Assembly: GCA_902482615.1 (NCBI GenBank)
Contig: CABTAA010000118.1
Location: 1-5,287 of the forward strand
Length of the DNA: 5,287 nt
Source of the DNA: an uncultured Collinsella sp.
Lineage (GTDB): Bacteria; Actinomycetota; Coriobacteriia; Coriobacteriales; Coriobacteriaceae
Direction of reading: 5' to 3'
A model generated the notes under the pieces. It saw only the letters and a program-made list of their open reading frames with translations, did no database searches and had not been told where the DNA came from. The translations under genes and the position numbers were made by a program. Positions within the stretch are counted from its first letter, which is position 1. Each line of letters begins with the position of its first letter. Shown piece by piece: positions 1 to 5,287 of this stretch.

Positions 1-494
1 TTCCTATGGAGCCGCGCGTCTGGGGCATCAACGATTCCAAAAAGCTCACGCCGGCGCGCCGCGAGTTGCTCTCAGTGAAGATTGCCGAGGTGGCGACGGC
101 GATCGGTTTTTGCCATATCGCGCCTAAGGATATCGATGAGATGGGCATGGCCCGTGCTATCCGTACCGCCGTTGCGGGCGCCGTGGCCGATACGGGGCTC
201 GAGCCCGATTGCGTGCTTATGGATGGCAACCCCTTGGGCGCCGTTCCTAACGAGCGCGATGTGGTGAAGGGCGATGCCAAGATCGCCTGCATCGCCGCGG
301 CGTCCATCATGGCCAAGGTCACGCGTGACGAGATGATGGTCGAGTACGACGCCGAGTATCCCGAGTACCATCTGGCCGAGTCGAAGGGCTATGCGAGCCC
401 CGAGCACATCGAGGCCATTCGAAAACATGGACTTTGTCCACTGCATCGTGTGAGCTTTTGCGGAAACTTTCTGCAGACTGAGCGCCTTTTCTAG
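1..494 (+). CDS. rnhB: Ribonuclease HII, 5'-truncated by window edge
   Basis: RNase HII cuts the RNA strand of RNA-DNA hybrids, including single ribonucleotides misincorporated in DNA, in the cytoplasm. The frame is already open at base 3 and ends with TAG at 492-494. The ATG at 6 is almost certainly internal, because the usual N-terminal GIDEAGRG motif carrying the first catalytic Asp-Glu pair is absent and must lie upstream. Counting from that ATG, visible family motifs are NDSKKL (9-14), VLMDGN with catalytic Asp73, VVKGD with catalytic Asp90, AAASIMAKVTRD (97-108), KGYASPEH (127-134) and the C-terminal HRVSF (147-151). By comparison with E. coli RNase HII, about 35 or more residues are missing on the left. 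The visible end looks intact and is followed by a strong terminator, so this gene probably closes an upstream operon. Identity is clear; only the 5' boundary is unknown. Confidence 0.95.
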   Translation, partial: PMEPRVWGINDSKKLTPARRELLSVKIAEVATAIGFCHIAPKDIDEMGMARAIRTAVAGAVADTGLEPDCVLMDGNPLGAVPNERDVVKGDAKIACIAAASIMAKVTRDEMMVEYDAEYPEYHLAESKGYASPEHIEAIRKHGLCPLHRVSFCGNFLQTERLF

Positions 495-498
495 GTCA

Positions 499-540
499 AT
501 TGTGGAGACAGGGACCTCTGGGGTTTTATAAACCTGCTGG
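499..540. other. Short AT-containing spacer, possible dispersed repeat fragment
   Basis: The spacer between the rnhB stop and the terminator hairpin contains TGTGGAGACAGGGACC (501-516), followed by a small inverted repeat, GGTTT/AAACC (522-526 and 530-534). Wording like GTGG-GACAGG-ACC resembles dispersed intergenic repeats seen in many bacterial genomes, but only one copy is visible here and no matching inverted end is found in the window. It encodes nothing recognisable. TATAAA at 527-532 resembles a -10 box but has no well-spaced -35 and would fire straight into the terminator. A low-confidence call. Confidence 0.2.
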
Positions 541-543
541 TAG

Positions 544-585
544 CGGGCCGTATGCAACGCCATTGTTGCGTACGGCCCGTTTTTT
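544..585 (+). terminator. Rho-independent terminator after rnhB
   Basis: A 15-bp stem pairs CGGGCCGTATGCAAC (544-558) with GTTGCGTACGGCCCG (565-579) across a 6-base loop (559-564). There is one G·U wobble in RNA (positions 553/570) and no mismatch. Six Ts follow at 580-585. A GC-rich stem base plus a T run is the classic intrinsic terminator layout. It lies about 50 bases past the rnhB stop on the same strand, so it separates rnhB from the yraN operon. No comparable T run exists on the opposite strand, so it reads as one-directional. Confidence 0.93.
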
Positions 586-683
586 GACGGCATTTGGTCA
601 GCTTTTGGTTTGCTTCCGGTACTTACCCGCATGAAAGGTGCCCTCATCATCGGGGCAATGCAGTGTGCGGGAAAGGAGAGCCC
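586..683 (+). other. Leader of the yraN operon, no convincing promoter
   Basis: This 98-base stretch between the terminator and yraN must hold the promoter if the terminator is efficient. I looked for sigma-70 boxes: TTGGTC (594-599) followed after a plausible gap by TACTTA (620-625) is the nearest pairing, but the -10 match is poor. A weak hairpin, TGCCC (639-643) with GGGCA (653-657), is too short to call a regulatory element. Nothing resembles a known riboswitch or T-box. Confidence 0.3.
672..678 (+). promoter_or_regulatory. Ribosome binding site deciding the yraN start
   Basis: AAAGGAG ends five bases before the ATG at 684. The same frame is open back to a TTG at 594, which has no Shine-Dalgarno and would add 30 residues unlike the family. 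This site therefore fixes the start at 684. Confidence 0.8.
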
Positions 684-1169
684 ATGAGTGCCGCAAGCAA
701 AAAGAGCAAGACGCAGCAGCTCAAGGAGCGTTGGGAAAACGGCGAGCTCGACTCCGGGGCGATGACGCCCGAGTTTATCAAGGGACTCAGTCCCCGCGAG
801 CTGGGCATGCTGGGCGAGCTGATCACCATCGACTACTTTAACGAGCGCGGCTACACCTTGCTGGAGCAGGGCTATCGTTGCACCGAGGGCGAGGCCGATC
901 TGGTGCTGCTCGATGAGCTCGACGATGTCGTGGTAATGGCCGAGGTCAAGACCAGACGCGTTGCACTGGATTGCAGCACGAGGGTCTTTCCGGAGGAGGC
1001 CGTGGACGCCCAAAAGCAACGCCGCTACCGCCGCATCGCAAGTTGCTATCTCATGGAGCATTATCCGCTCAAGGCGATTCGCTTCGATGCTGTGGGTGTC
1101 ACCATTCGCGGCGGGCATATCGCCGAGATCGAGCACCAGTACAACGCGTTCGATTGGCAGGTGTCGTGA
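684..1169 (+). CDS. yraN: YraN/UPF0102 family predicted PD-(D/E)XK endonuclease
   Basis: A 161-residue cytoplasmic protein of the UPF0102 family, predicted from fold and motifs to be a restriction-like nuclease. Its cellular role is not established. The core begins around residue 40 with LGMLGE (40-45), then YFNERGY (51-57), then the GEADLV motif (69-74) with Asp72 as the likely metal ligand, then AEVKTRR (86-92) giving the Glu87-x-Lys89 pair, then EEAVDAQKQRR (104-114) and a final strand RFDAVGV (133-139). All expected active-site residues are present. The first 36 or so residues are charged, Lys/Glu-rich and absent from typical members, which are about 115-125 residues long. The start follows the AAAGGAG site. 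The stop overlaps the comM start by one base (TGATG), implying coupled translation. In many bacteria yraN lies beside comM and dprA, so a DNA-processing role is a reasonable inference. Confidence 0.9.
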   Translation: MSAASKKSKTQQLKERWENGELDSGAMTPEFIKGLSPRELGMLGELITIDYFNERGYTLLEQGYRCTEGEADLVLLDELDDVVVMAEVKTRRVALDCSTRVFPEEAVDAQKQRRYRRIASCYLMEHYPLKAIRFDAVGVTIRGGHIAEIEHQYNAFDWQVS

Positions 1170-2692
1170 TGGCGTTCGAGACGTTTGCCGTTCACGCGGC
1201 CTGCATCCGCGGCGTCGAGGCGATTCCCGTCACGGTCGAGGTCTCGCTTGCCGGTGGCGTTCCGGGCATTCAGATGCTCGGTATTCCGAGTATGGAGGTG
1301 ATGGAGTCACGCGGTCGTATTCGCTGCGCGATGCGCTCCGCCGGGTTCGAGATCCCGCGCTCGGGCATTACCGTTAACCTGGCACCCGGCGATATCCGCA
1401 AGACCGGTAGCGGCTTTGATCTGCCCATCGCCATCGCGGTTCTGGCAGCCGACGGGCAGATTCCCCGCGACAATCTCGACCGCTGCCTCATTGCCGGCGA
1501 GCTCGGTCTGGATGGTACGGTGCTTCCCGTCAAGGGCGAGGTGGCGTTTCAGCTGCTGGCTCGCGACATGGGGCTGTCTTTTATCGCCGGCAGGTCAGAC
1601 CAGCATGTACCACTCGCGGGCGTGGATTGTGGATTCATCGATCATTTGTCTCAGCTTGCTCATGGTATGGGTGATGCCGCGCGGCACTACTTGGATTCCG
1701 AGGGCGTCGAGGCGACCTTTGAGCCAGAGCTCGACTATGCCGACGTACTGGGGCAGGAAGTCGCTAAACGCGGCATGGCGCTTGCGGCGGCAGGAGAACT
1801 TGGCTTGCTCATGATTGGATCCCCGGGATCGGGCAAGACGATGCTCGCACGCCGTATGACCGGCATCCTGCCCGAACTTTCCGTTGAGGATCAACAGGAG
1901 GCGCTGTGCATCCATTCGGTCTTGGGCGAGAACATCGATGGACTGCTTGCGGGGCATCGCCCCTTCCGCAGCCCGCATCACAGCATTTCGACCGCGGGCC
2001 TCATCGGCGGCGGACGTCCAGTGCACCCCGGTGAGATCAGCCTAGCCCATGGCGGCGTGCTCTTTTTGGACGAGCTGGCCGAGTTTCCCACTGGCGTGCT
2101 GCAGACGCTGCGTCAGCCCATCGAGCGCGGCTATGTGAGGATCGTACGCGTCGACGGGGCCTTTACCTTCCCGTCGCGCTTTCAGCTGCTGGCTGCGAGC
2201 AATCCCTGCCCCTGCGGCTTTTTGGGCGATCGCGAGGTACCGTGTCGCTGCTCGGCGGCGATGGTCGAGCGCTATCGGTCTAAACTGCGCGGTCCCTTGG
2301 CCGACCGTATCGACATGATGATCGATGTGACCCGTCCCGACCCTCAAGTGATTATCGAGGGTGCGGAGGGTATGTCGTCGGCCGAGTTACGTGACTACGT
2401 TGTGCGCGGTCGCGCCTTTCGCGCCTGGCGCGAGTCCCGTATGGACGATGCGGATGCCGAGGCCGAGGATGACGAGACACGGTCCATTGACGGCGTCGTT
2501 TCGACCTTTGGGCTCGATGATGCGGCGGAGAAGTGTGTGCTCGGTCTGTCCAAACGCACGCATCTCACGGGCCGCGGCATCGTGCGCTTGGTGCGTATCG
2601 CGCGTACAATCGCCGACGTCGCCGAGAGCGAGCAAGTGACGCAGGACCACGTACTTGAGGCGGCGATGTACCAGGGAAGGAGGGACCAATGA
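1169..2692 (+). CDS. comM: ComM/YifB family AAA+ Mg-chelatase-like helicase
   Basis: A 507-residue protein, the usual length for the ComM/YifB family. In Vibrio cholerae ComM is a hexameric branch-migration helicase that helps integrate incoming DNA during natural transformation, but the family is also common in bacteria not known to be competent. Residues 1 to about 170 are the N-terminal ChlI/Lon-protease-like domain, with VPGIQMLGIP (31-40) and GELGLDGTVLPVKG (110-123). The AAA+ module has Walker A GSPGSGKT (217-224), the RPFRSPHH loop (264-271), Walker B GGVLFLDE (295-302) and sensor-1 Asn345. The family's four-cysteine cluster is intact (Cys347, 349, 359, 361). The LADRID motif (377-382) and the C-terminal helical domain with VRIARTIADV (475-484) follow. 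An acidic stretch (426-437) lies before that last domain. The start is the ATG overlapping the yraN stop; a weak AGGTG (1159-1163) precedes it. The frame is open upstream to 971, but that part is yraN read in another frame. Confidence 0.96.
   Translation: MAFETFAVHAACIRGVEAIPVTVEVSLAGGVPGIQMLGIPSMEVMESRGRIRCAMRSAGFEIPRSGITVNLAPGDIRKTGSGFDLPIAIAVLAADGQIPRDNLDRCLIAGELGLDGTVLPVKGEVAFQLLARDMGLSFIAGRSDQHVPLAGVDCGFIDHLSQLAHGMGDAARHYLDSEGVEATFEPELDYADVLGQEVAKRGMALAAAGELGLLMIGSPGSGKTMLARRMTGILPELSVEDQQEALCIHSVLGENIDGLLAGHRPFRSPHHSISTAGLIGGGRPVHPGEISLAHGGVLFLDELAEFPTGVLQTLRQPIERGYVRIVRVDGAFTFPSRFQLLAASNPCPCGFLGDREVPCRCSAAMVERYRSKLRGPLADRIDMMIDVTRPDPQVIIEGAEGMSSAELRDYVVRGRAFRAWRESRMDDADAEAEDDETRSIDGVVSTFGLDDAAEKCVLGLSKRTHLTGRGIVRLVRIARTIADVAESEQVTQDHVLEAAMYQGRRDQ
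2677..2683 (+). promoter_or_regulatory. Ribosome binding site of dprA, inside the end of comM
   Basis: AAGGAGG lies within the last codons of comM. It is five bases from the ATG at 2689 and eight from a second ATG at 2692, so either could initiate; the products differ by one methionine. The strong site suggests dprA is well translated as well as coupled to comM. Confidence 0.75.
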
Positions 2693-3624
2693 TGGCCGAG
2701 GGAACCTTCGAGCTGCATCCAGGCGATGCGTTGTATCCCGAGACCGTTTTGGAGCTTTCTGATATACCCCAGACGCTTTATGTGCGCGGCAACCCCGAGG
2801 TGCTTTCGACGCCCGCGCTCTCCATCATCGGCGCGCGCAAGGCCTCGCCGTATGGTCTTGCCGTGGCAGAGCTCGCGGCGAAGGTGGCGGTTGAGGCGGG
2901 AGTGACGGTAGTTTCGGGCGGTGCGGTCGGTTGTGACCAGGCCTCGGGTTGGGCTGCGGTCAACGCCGGCGGCAAACACGTCGTGGTGCTGGGGACGGGC
3001 GCCGACGTGGTCTACCCGCGTTCGAGCGCGGGGCTGATTACGCGCACGCTTGATACGGGTGGCGCGGTCGTGTCGATCTCTCCGTGGGGCATGGGTCCGC
3101 GCAAGTTCGCCTTTCCGCGCCGCAATCGCGTGATCGCGGCCCTGTCGCAAGCCCTCTTTGTATCCGAGGCGGGTATGCCTTCTGGGACGTTTTCCACAGC
3201 CGAGGCTGCTATGGATTTGGGGCGCGAACTTCTTGCCGTGCCGGGGTCGATCCTATCGCCCGAGTCGCGTGGCACGAATTACCTCATTGCGAACGGTGCC
3301 TGCTGCATCGTCGACGAGGAATCTATCGAGATGGCTATCTCACGCATCTACGGAACCCTGCGCTACTCGCGCCCCGATGCTCCCGGCATTGCCGACCTGG
3401 ATCCAACGCAGCAGACCGTGATGCATGCGCTCATCGCCTCTCCGCTCAAGGTCGACGACATCGCGGCGCTCGTCTCGCTCGATGCTGTCGGCGTACTCAA
3501 ACTCTTGGGTTCGCTTGAACTCGAGGGTCTTATCGAGCGCATGATGGATGGAAGGTATGCGCCCTCCAAGTTTGCCCTTCACGCCCAGACACCCTTCGGT
3601 CACAATGGAAAACGTGTCAATTAG
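2689..3624 (+). CDS. dprA: DprA/Smf DNA-processing protein lacking the N-terminal SAM-like domain
   Basis: A 311-residue protein. DprA binds incoming single-stranded DNA, protects it and loads RecA during transformation; it is also kept in many bacteria not known to be competent. The Rossmann-fold core shows SIIGARKASPYG (45-56), SGGAVGCD (76-83), VVVLGTGADVVYP (98-110), FPRRNRVIAALS (142-153), SGTFSTAEAA (165-174), LLAVPGS (181-187) and GTNYLIANGA (195-204). Residues about 238-290 resemble the C-terminal winged-helix domain. The roughly 70-residue N-terminal SAM-like domain of typical DprA is missing: the protein starts at the HPGDALYP segment. It cannot be a mis-set start, because the frame has a TGA at 2656-2658 and no start codon between it and 2689. 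The SGxAxGxDxxAH motif is also altered, with Gly87 in place of His. It overlaps comM by four bases (ATGA) and is followed after 14 bases by trmFO. Confidence 0.94.
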   Translation: MMAEGTFELHPGDALYPETVLELSDIPQTLYVRGNPEVLSTPALSIIGARKASPYGLAVAELAAKVAVEAGVTVVSGGAVGCDQASGWAAVNAGGKHVVVLGTGADVVYPRSSAGLITRTLDTGGAVVSISPWGMGPRKFAFPRRNRVIAALSQALFVSEAGMPSGTFSTAEAAMDLGRELLAVPGSILSPESRGTNYLIANGACCIVDEESIEMAISRIYGTLRYSRPDAPGIADLDPTQQTVMHALIASPLKVDDIAALVSLDAVGVLKLLGSLELEGLIERMMDGRYAPSKFALHAQTPFGHNGKRVN

Positions 3625-3629
3625 AAAGG
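3625..3629 (+). promoter_or_regulatory. Ribosome binding site deciding the trmFO start
   Basis: AAAGG directly follows the dprA stop and lies nine bases before the ATG at 3639. An in-frame TTG at 3633 is only three bases away from it, too close to be used, so the ATG is preferred. Confidence 0.65.
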
Positions 3630-3638
3630 TGTTTGCAG

Positions 3639-4976
3639 ATGCAGTTCGATCAGGTGACAGTTATCGGTGGCGGTCTGGCGGGTTCGGAGTGCGCGATCCA
3701 GCTGGCAGATCGCGGTTTTGCCGTAAAGCTGTGCGAGATGCGCCCCCAGGTGAGCTCCCCGGCTCACCATACCGATCACCTGGCAGAGCTCGTCTGCTCG
3801 AATTCGTTTAAGTCGACCCGTCCGGATTCCGCGGCTGGTTTGCTGAAGGCCGAGCTTGAGCGCATGGGTTCAGTCCTGCTCGATTGCGCCCATCGCGCGG
3901 CTGTTCCCGCCGGCGGTGCCCTGGCGGTCGACCGCGTCAAGTTTTCCGAGCTTGTCGAGGCCGAGGTTGCCGCTCGTCCCAATATCGAGGTCGTGCACGG
4001 CGAGGTCACGCAGATTCCCGAGGGTCACGTGGTCATTGCCGCGGGCCCGCTGTGTTCACCGGCGCTGAGCGAAGAGGTCATGAAGCTCGTCGGTGGCGAT
4101 GCCCTTGCGTTCTTCGATGCCGCGGCGCCGATCGTCGATGCCTCCACGCTCGATATGGACGTGCTGTTCTCGCAGTCGCGCTATGAGGAGCAGGGGAGCG
4201 GCGACTATCTCAACGCTCCGCTCAATAAGGAGGAGTACGAGGCCTTTATCGAGGCGCTTACCACGGCCGACCGCGTGGTGCTCAAAGACTTTGAGGGCGG
4301 CGATTTGTTCCAGGCCTGCCAGCCTGCCGAGGAAGTTGCGCGCACCGGCAAGGACGCCATTCGCTTTGGCGCCATGAAGCCCGTTGGCCTCACCGACCCG
4401 CGTACCGGACGTCGCCCCTGGGCGGCGATACAGCTGCGTGCCGAGAACAAGGAGAAGACCGCCTATAACCTGGTGGGCTTCCAGACCAACTTGACCTTTG
4501 GCGAGCAGAAGCGCGTCTTCCATATGGTGCCGGGCCTGGAGAACGCTGAGTTCTTCCGCTACGGTGTCATGCATCGCAATACCTTTGTCGACGCTCCGCA
4601 CGTGCTCGATGGCACCTTTGCCGTGCCCGGTACCGGCGTGCGCCTGGCCGGTCAGATCACCGGCACCGAGGGGTACATGGAAGCCGTGGCGACAGGTCTG
4701 CTCGCGGCGCTCAACACCTATGCCGAGGCTATCGGTGCCGCGGGCGTCGAGTTGCCGCGTGTGGGTGCCCTGGGTGCGCTCGTGGGCTATGCGACCGATC
4801 CTGCCACCGTGGGCTATCAGCCTATGCATGTCAACTTTGGCCTGGTGCCGCCACTCGAGGATGGTAAGCGCCGCAGCAAGCGCGACCGCTATCAGGCCTA
4901 TGCGGACCGTGCGCTCGAGGCCCTCGATGCCTACTTGGCCACGCGTTCCGACTTGTTTGGAGGCGACCGGTCATAG
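3639..4976 (+). CDS. trmFO: TrmFO, FAD/methylene-THF-dependent tRNA (uracil-54-C5)-methyltransferase
   Basis: A 445-residue flavoprotein of normal family length. TrmFO uses 5,10-methylenetetrahydrofolate and reduced FAD, rather than S-adenosylmethionine, to make 5-methyluridine at position 54 of the tRNA T-loop. The N-terminal FAD-binding motif is VTVIGGGLAGSE (6-17), followed by CEMRP (32-36). LAELVCSNSFKS (48-59) carries Cys53 and FQACQPAE (224-231) carries Cys227, matching the two functional cysteines known from Bacillus subtilis TrmFO (Cys53 and Cys226). GAMKPVGLTDPRTG (244-257), the second dinucleotide-type stretch RLAGQITGTEGYMEA (335-349) and MHVNFGLVPPL (396-406) are typical conserved blocks. 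It lies 14 bases after dprA and its TAG stop overlaps the proposed ATA start of the recombinase gene. No truncation or missing residue is seen. GidA/MnmG is a distant relative, but the length (about 620 residues for MnmG) and the cysteine motifs rule it out. Confidence 0.97.
   Translation: MQFDQVTVIGGGLAGSECAIQLADRGFAVKLCEMRPQVSSPAHHTDHLAELVCSNSFKSTRPDSAAGLLKAELERMGSVLLDCAHRAAVPAGGALAVDRVKFSELVEAEVAARPNIEVVHGEVTQIPEGHVVIAAGPLCSPALSEEVMKLVGGDALAFFDAAAPIVDASTLDMDVLFSQSRYEEQGSGDYLNAPLNKEEYEAFIEALTTADRVVLKDFEGGDLFQACQPAEEVARTGKDAIRFGAMKPVGLTDPRTGRRPWAAIQLRAENKEKTAYNLVGFQTNLTFGEQKRVFHMVPGLENAEFFRYGVMHRNTFVDAPHVLDGTFAVPGTGVRLAGQITGTEGYMEAVATGLLAALNTYAEAIGAAGVELPRVGALGALVGYATDPATVGYQPMHVNFGLVPPLEDGKRRSKRDRYQAYADRALEALDAYLATRSDLFGGDRS
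4959..4963 (+). promoter_or_regulatory. Ribosome binding site for the recombinase, inside trmFO
   Basis: GGAGG lies in the last codons of trmFO, nine bases before the ATA at 4973 that overlaps the trmFO stop. Its spacing is ideal for initiation at that ATA. No ATG, GTG or TTG in the recombinase frame lies at a usable distance. Confidence 0.6.
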
Positions 4977-5287
4977 CCTTTGACCTGTACGACACCGTCG
5001 ACTCTTTTATCGCCTATATCGCACGCGTTGAGGGGCTTTCTCCCAACACGGTGACGGCCTATGGCTCGAGGCTAGAGCGCTTTGCTGCCTGGTGCGAGCG
5101 CGAGGATATTGATGCTTTCGCTGCCGACGTGCGCACCATTCGTCGCTATCTTGCCGAGCTTTCGCGTGAGCAGGTGGCTCCCCGAACGCTTGCGGCGCAC
5201 CTGTCGGCTATTCGATCTCTCTATCGCTGGATGGCTGCCGAGGGGATTGTCGAGGGCGATGCGGTCTCGGCGATCGCGTCGCCCAAG
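4973..5287 (+). CDS. xerC: XerC/XerD-type tyrosine recombinase, N-terminal part (3' cut by window edge)
   Basis: The frame runs open to the last base, giving 105 codons of the N-terminal SAM-like core-binding domain of Xer recombinases, which resolve chromosome dimers at dif during division. Visible hallmarks are GLSPNTVTAYGSRLERFAAW (21-40), RRYLAEL (57-63), the APRTLAAHLSAIRSLYRWM stretch (69-87) and the closing ASPK (102-105) that leads into the catalytic domain. The catalytic Arg/Lys/His/Arg/His/Tyr residues lie beyond the window. The start is unusual: there is no ATG, GTG or TTG between the in-frame TAA at 4865-4867 and a GTG at 5051 (codon 27), which would delete conserved sequence. ATA at 4973 after GGAGG gives an N-terminus within one residue of E. 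coli XerC in length, so I set it there. XerC versus XerD cannot be settled from this half; the position after trmFO matches Bacillus codV/xerC. Confidence 0.85.
   Translation, partial: MAFDLYDTVDSFIAYIARVEGLSPNTVTAYGSRLERFAAWCEREDIDAFAADVRTIRRYLAELSREQVAPRTLAAHLSAIRSLYRWMAAEGIVEGDAVSAIASPK

Noticed and set aside
500..532. Possible promoter with TTGTGG (500-505) and TATAAA (527-532)
   Set aside because: The gap is 21 bases, too long for sigma-70, and any transcript would run at once into the terminator at 544-585.
639..657. Hairpin TGCCC/GGGCA in the yraN leader as a regulatory element
   Set aside because: It has only five base pairs with a nine-base loop, and no attenuator-like alternative pairing or T run is seen.
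72..1136. A 354-codon open frame on the minus strand across rnhB, the terminator and yraN
   Set aside because: It is antisense to two genes with clear family motifs, crosses a strong terminator and spacer, and its translation shows no recognisable domain. Long antisense open frames are expected in GC-rich DNA with this codon bias.
971..1168. Upstream extension of the comM frame by 66 codons
   Set aside because: This stretch is yraN read in another frame. The ComM family starts at the MAFETFAVHA segment, whose ATG at 1169 overlaps the yraN stop.
2395..3150. A 251-codon minus-strand open frame over comM and dprA
   Set aside because: It is fully antisense to conserved coding sequence, rich in Arg, His and Ala as expected of a GC-rich shadow frame, and matches no family I recognise.
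4056..4829. A 257-codon minus-strand open frame inside trmFO
   Set aside because: It lies entirely opposite the conserved TrmFO sequence and has a low-information composition; nothing supports independent expression.
4985..4987. CTG as the start codon of the recombinase
   Set aside because: It lies 21 bases after the GGAGG motif, beyond a workable spacing, whereas the ATA at 4973 is nine bases away. It cannot be fully excluded without ortholog data.

Overview
The window is about 5.3 kb of GC-rich (roughly 60% or more by eye) bacterial chromosome, read entirely from the plus strand. It is nearly all coding, with short gaps and stop/start overlaps. Codon choice, GC content and gene content fit a high-GC Gram-positive. 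The best guess is a Coriobacteriia member such as Collinsella (moderate confidence, by pattern recognition only). The order nuclease–ComM–DprA–Xer is familiar from actinobacteria, while a trmFO gene next to dprA and a Xer recombinase recalls Firmicutes.

Layout: (1) 1-494, the C-terminal three quarters or so of ribonuclease HII (rnhB), cut by the window edge and ending before a strong intrinsic terminator (544-585). (2) 586-683, a leader with no convincing promoter but a clear Shine-Dalgarno. (3) 684-1169, a YraN/UPF0102 predicted PD-(D/E)XK nuclease with an unusual N-terminal extension. (4) 1169-2692, the ComM/YifB AAA+ helicase, overlapping yraN by one base. (5) 2689-3624, DprA without its usual N-terminal domain, overlapping comM by four bases. 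(6) 3639-4976, TrmFO, the folate/FAD-dependent tRNA m5U54 methyltransferase. (7) 4973-5287, the N-terminal domain of a XerC/XerD-type tyrosine recombinase, cut by the right edge.

From yraN onward the genes look like one transcription unit joined by translational coupling. YraN, ComM, DprA and Xer all handle DNA: a predicted nuclease, a branch-migration helicase, a RecA-loading ssDNA-binding protein and a site-specific recombinase. TrmFO is the tRNA-modification exception. No mobile element, CRISPR array, tRNA or rRNA is visible, and the window is mostly conserved housekeeping DNA rather than a new system.

The most notable point is the start of the recombinase gene. Its frame has no ATG, GTG or TTG between an in-frame stop at 4865-4867 and a GTG at 5051 that lies inside the conserved domain. 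A GGAGG motif sits nine bases before an ATA that overlaps the trmFO stop, which suggests a non-canonical AUA start, or a local sequence error.
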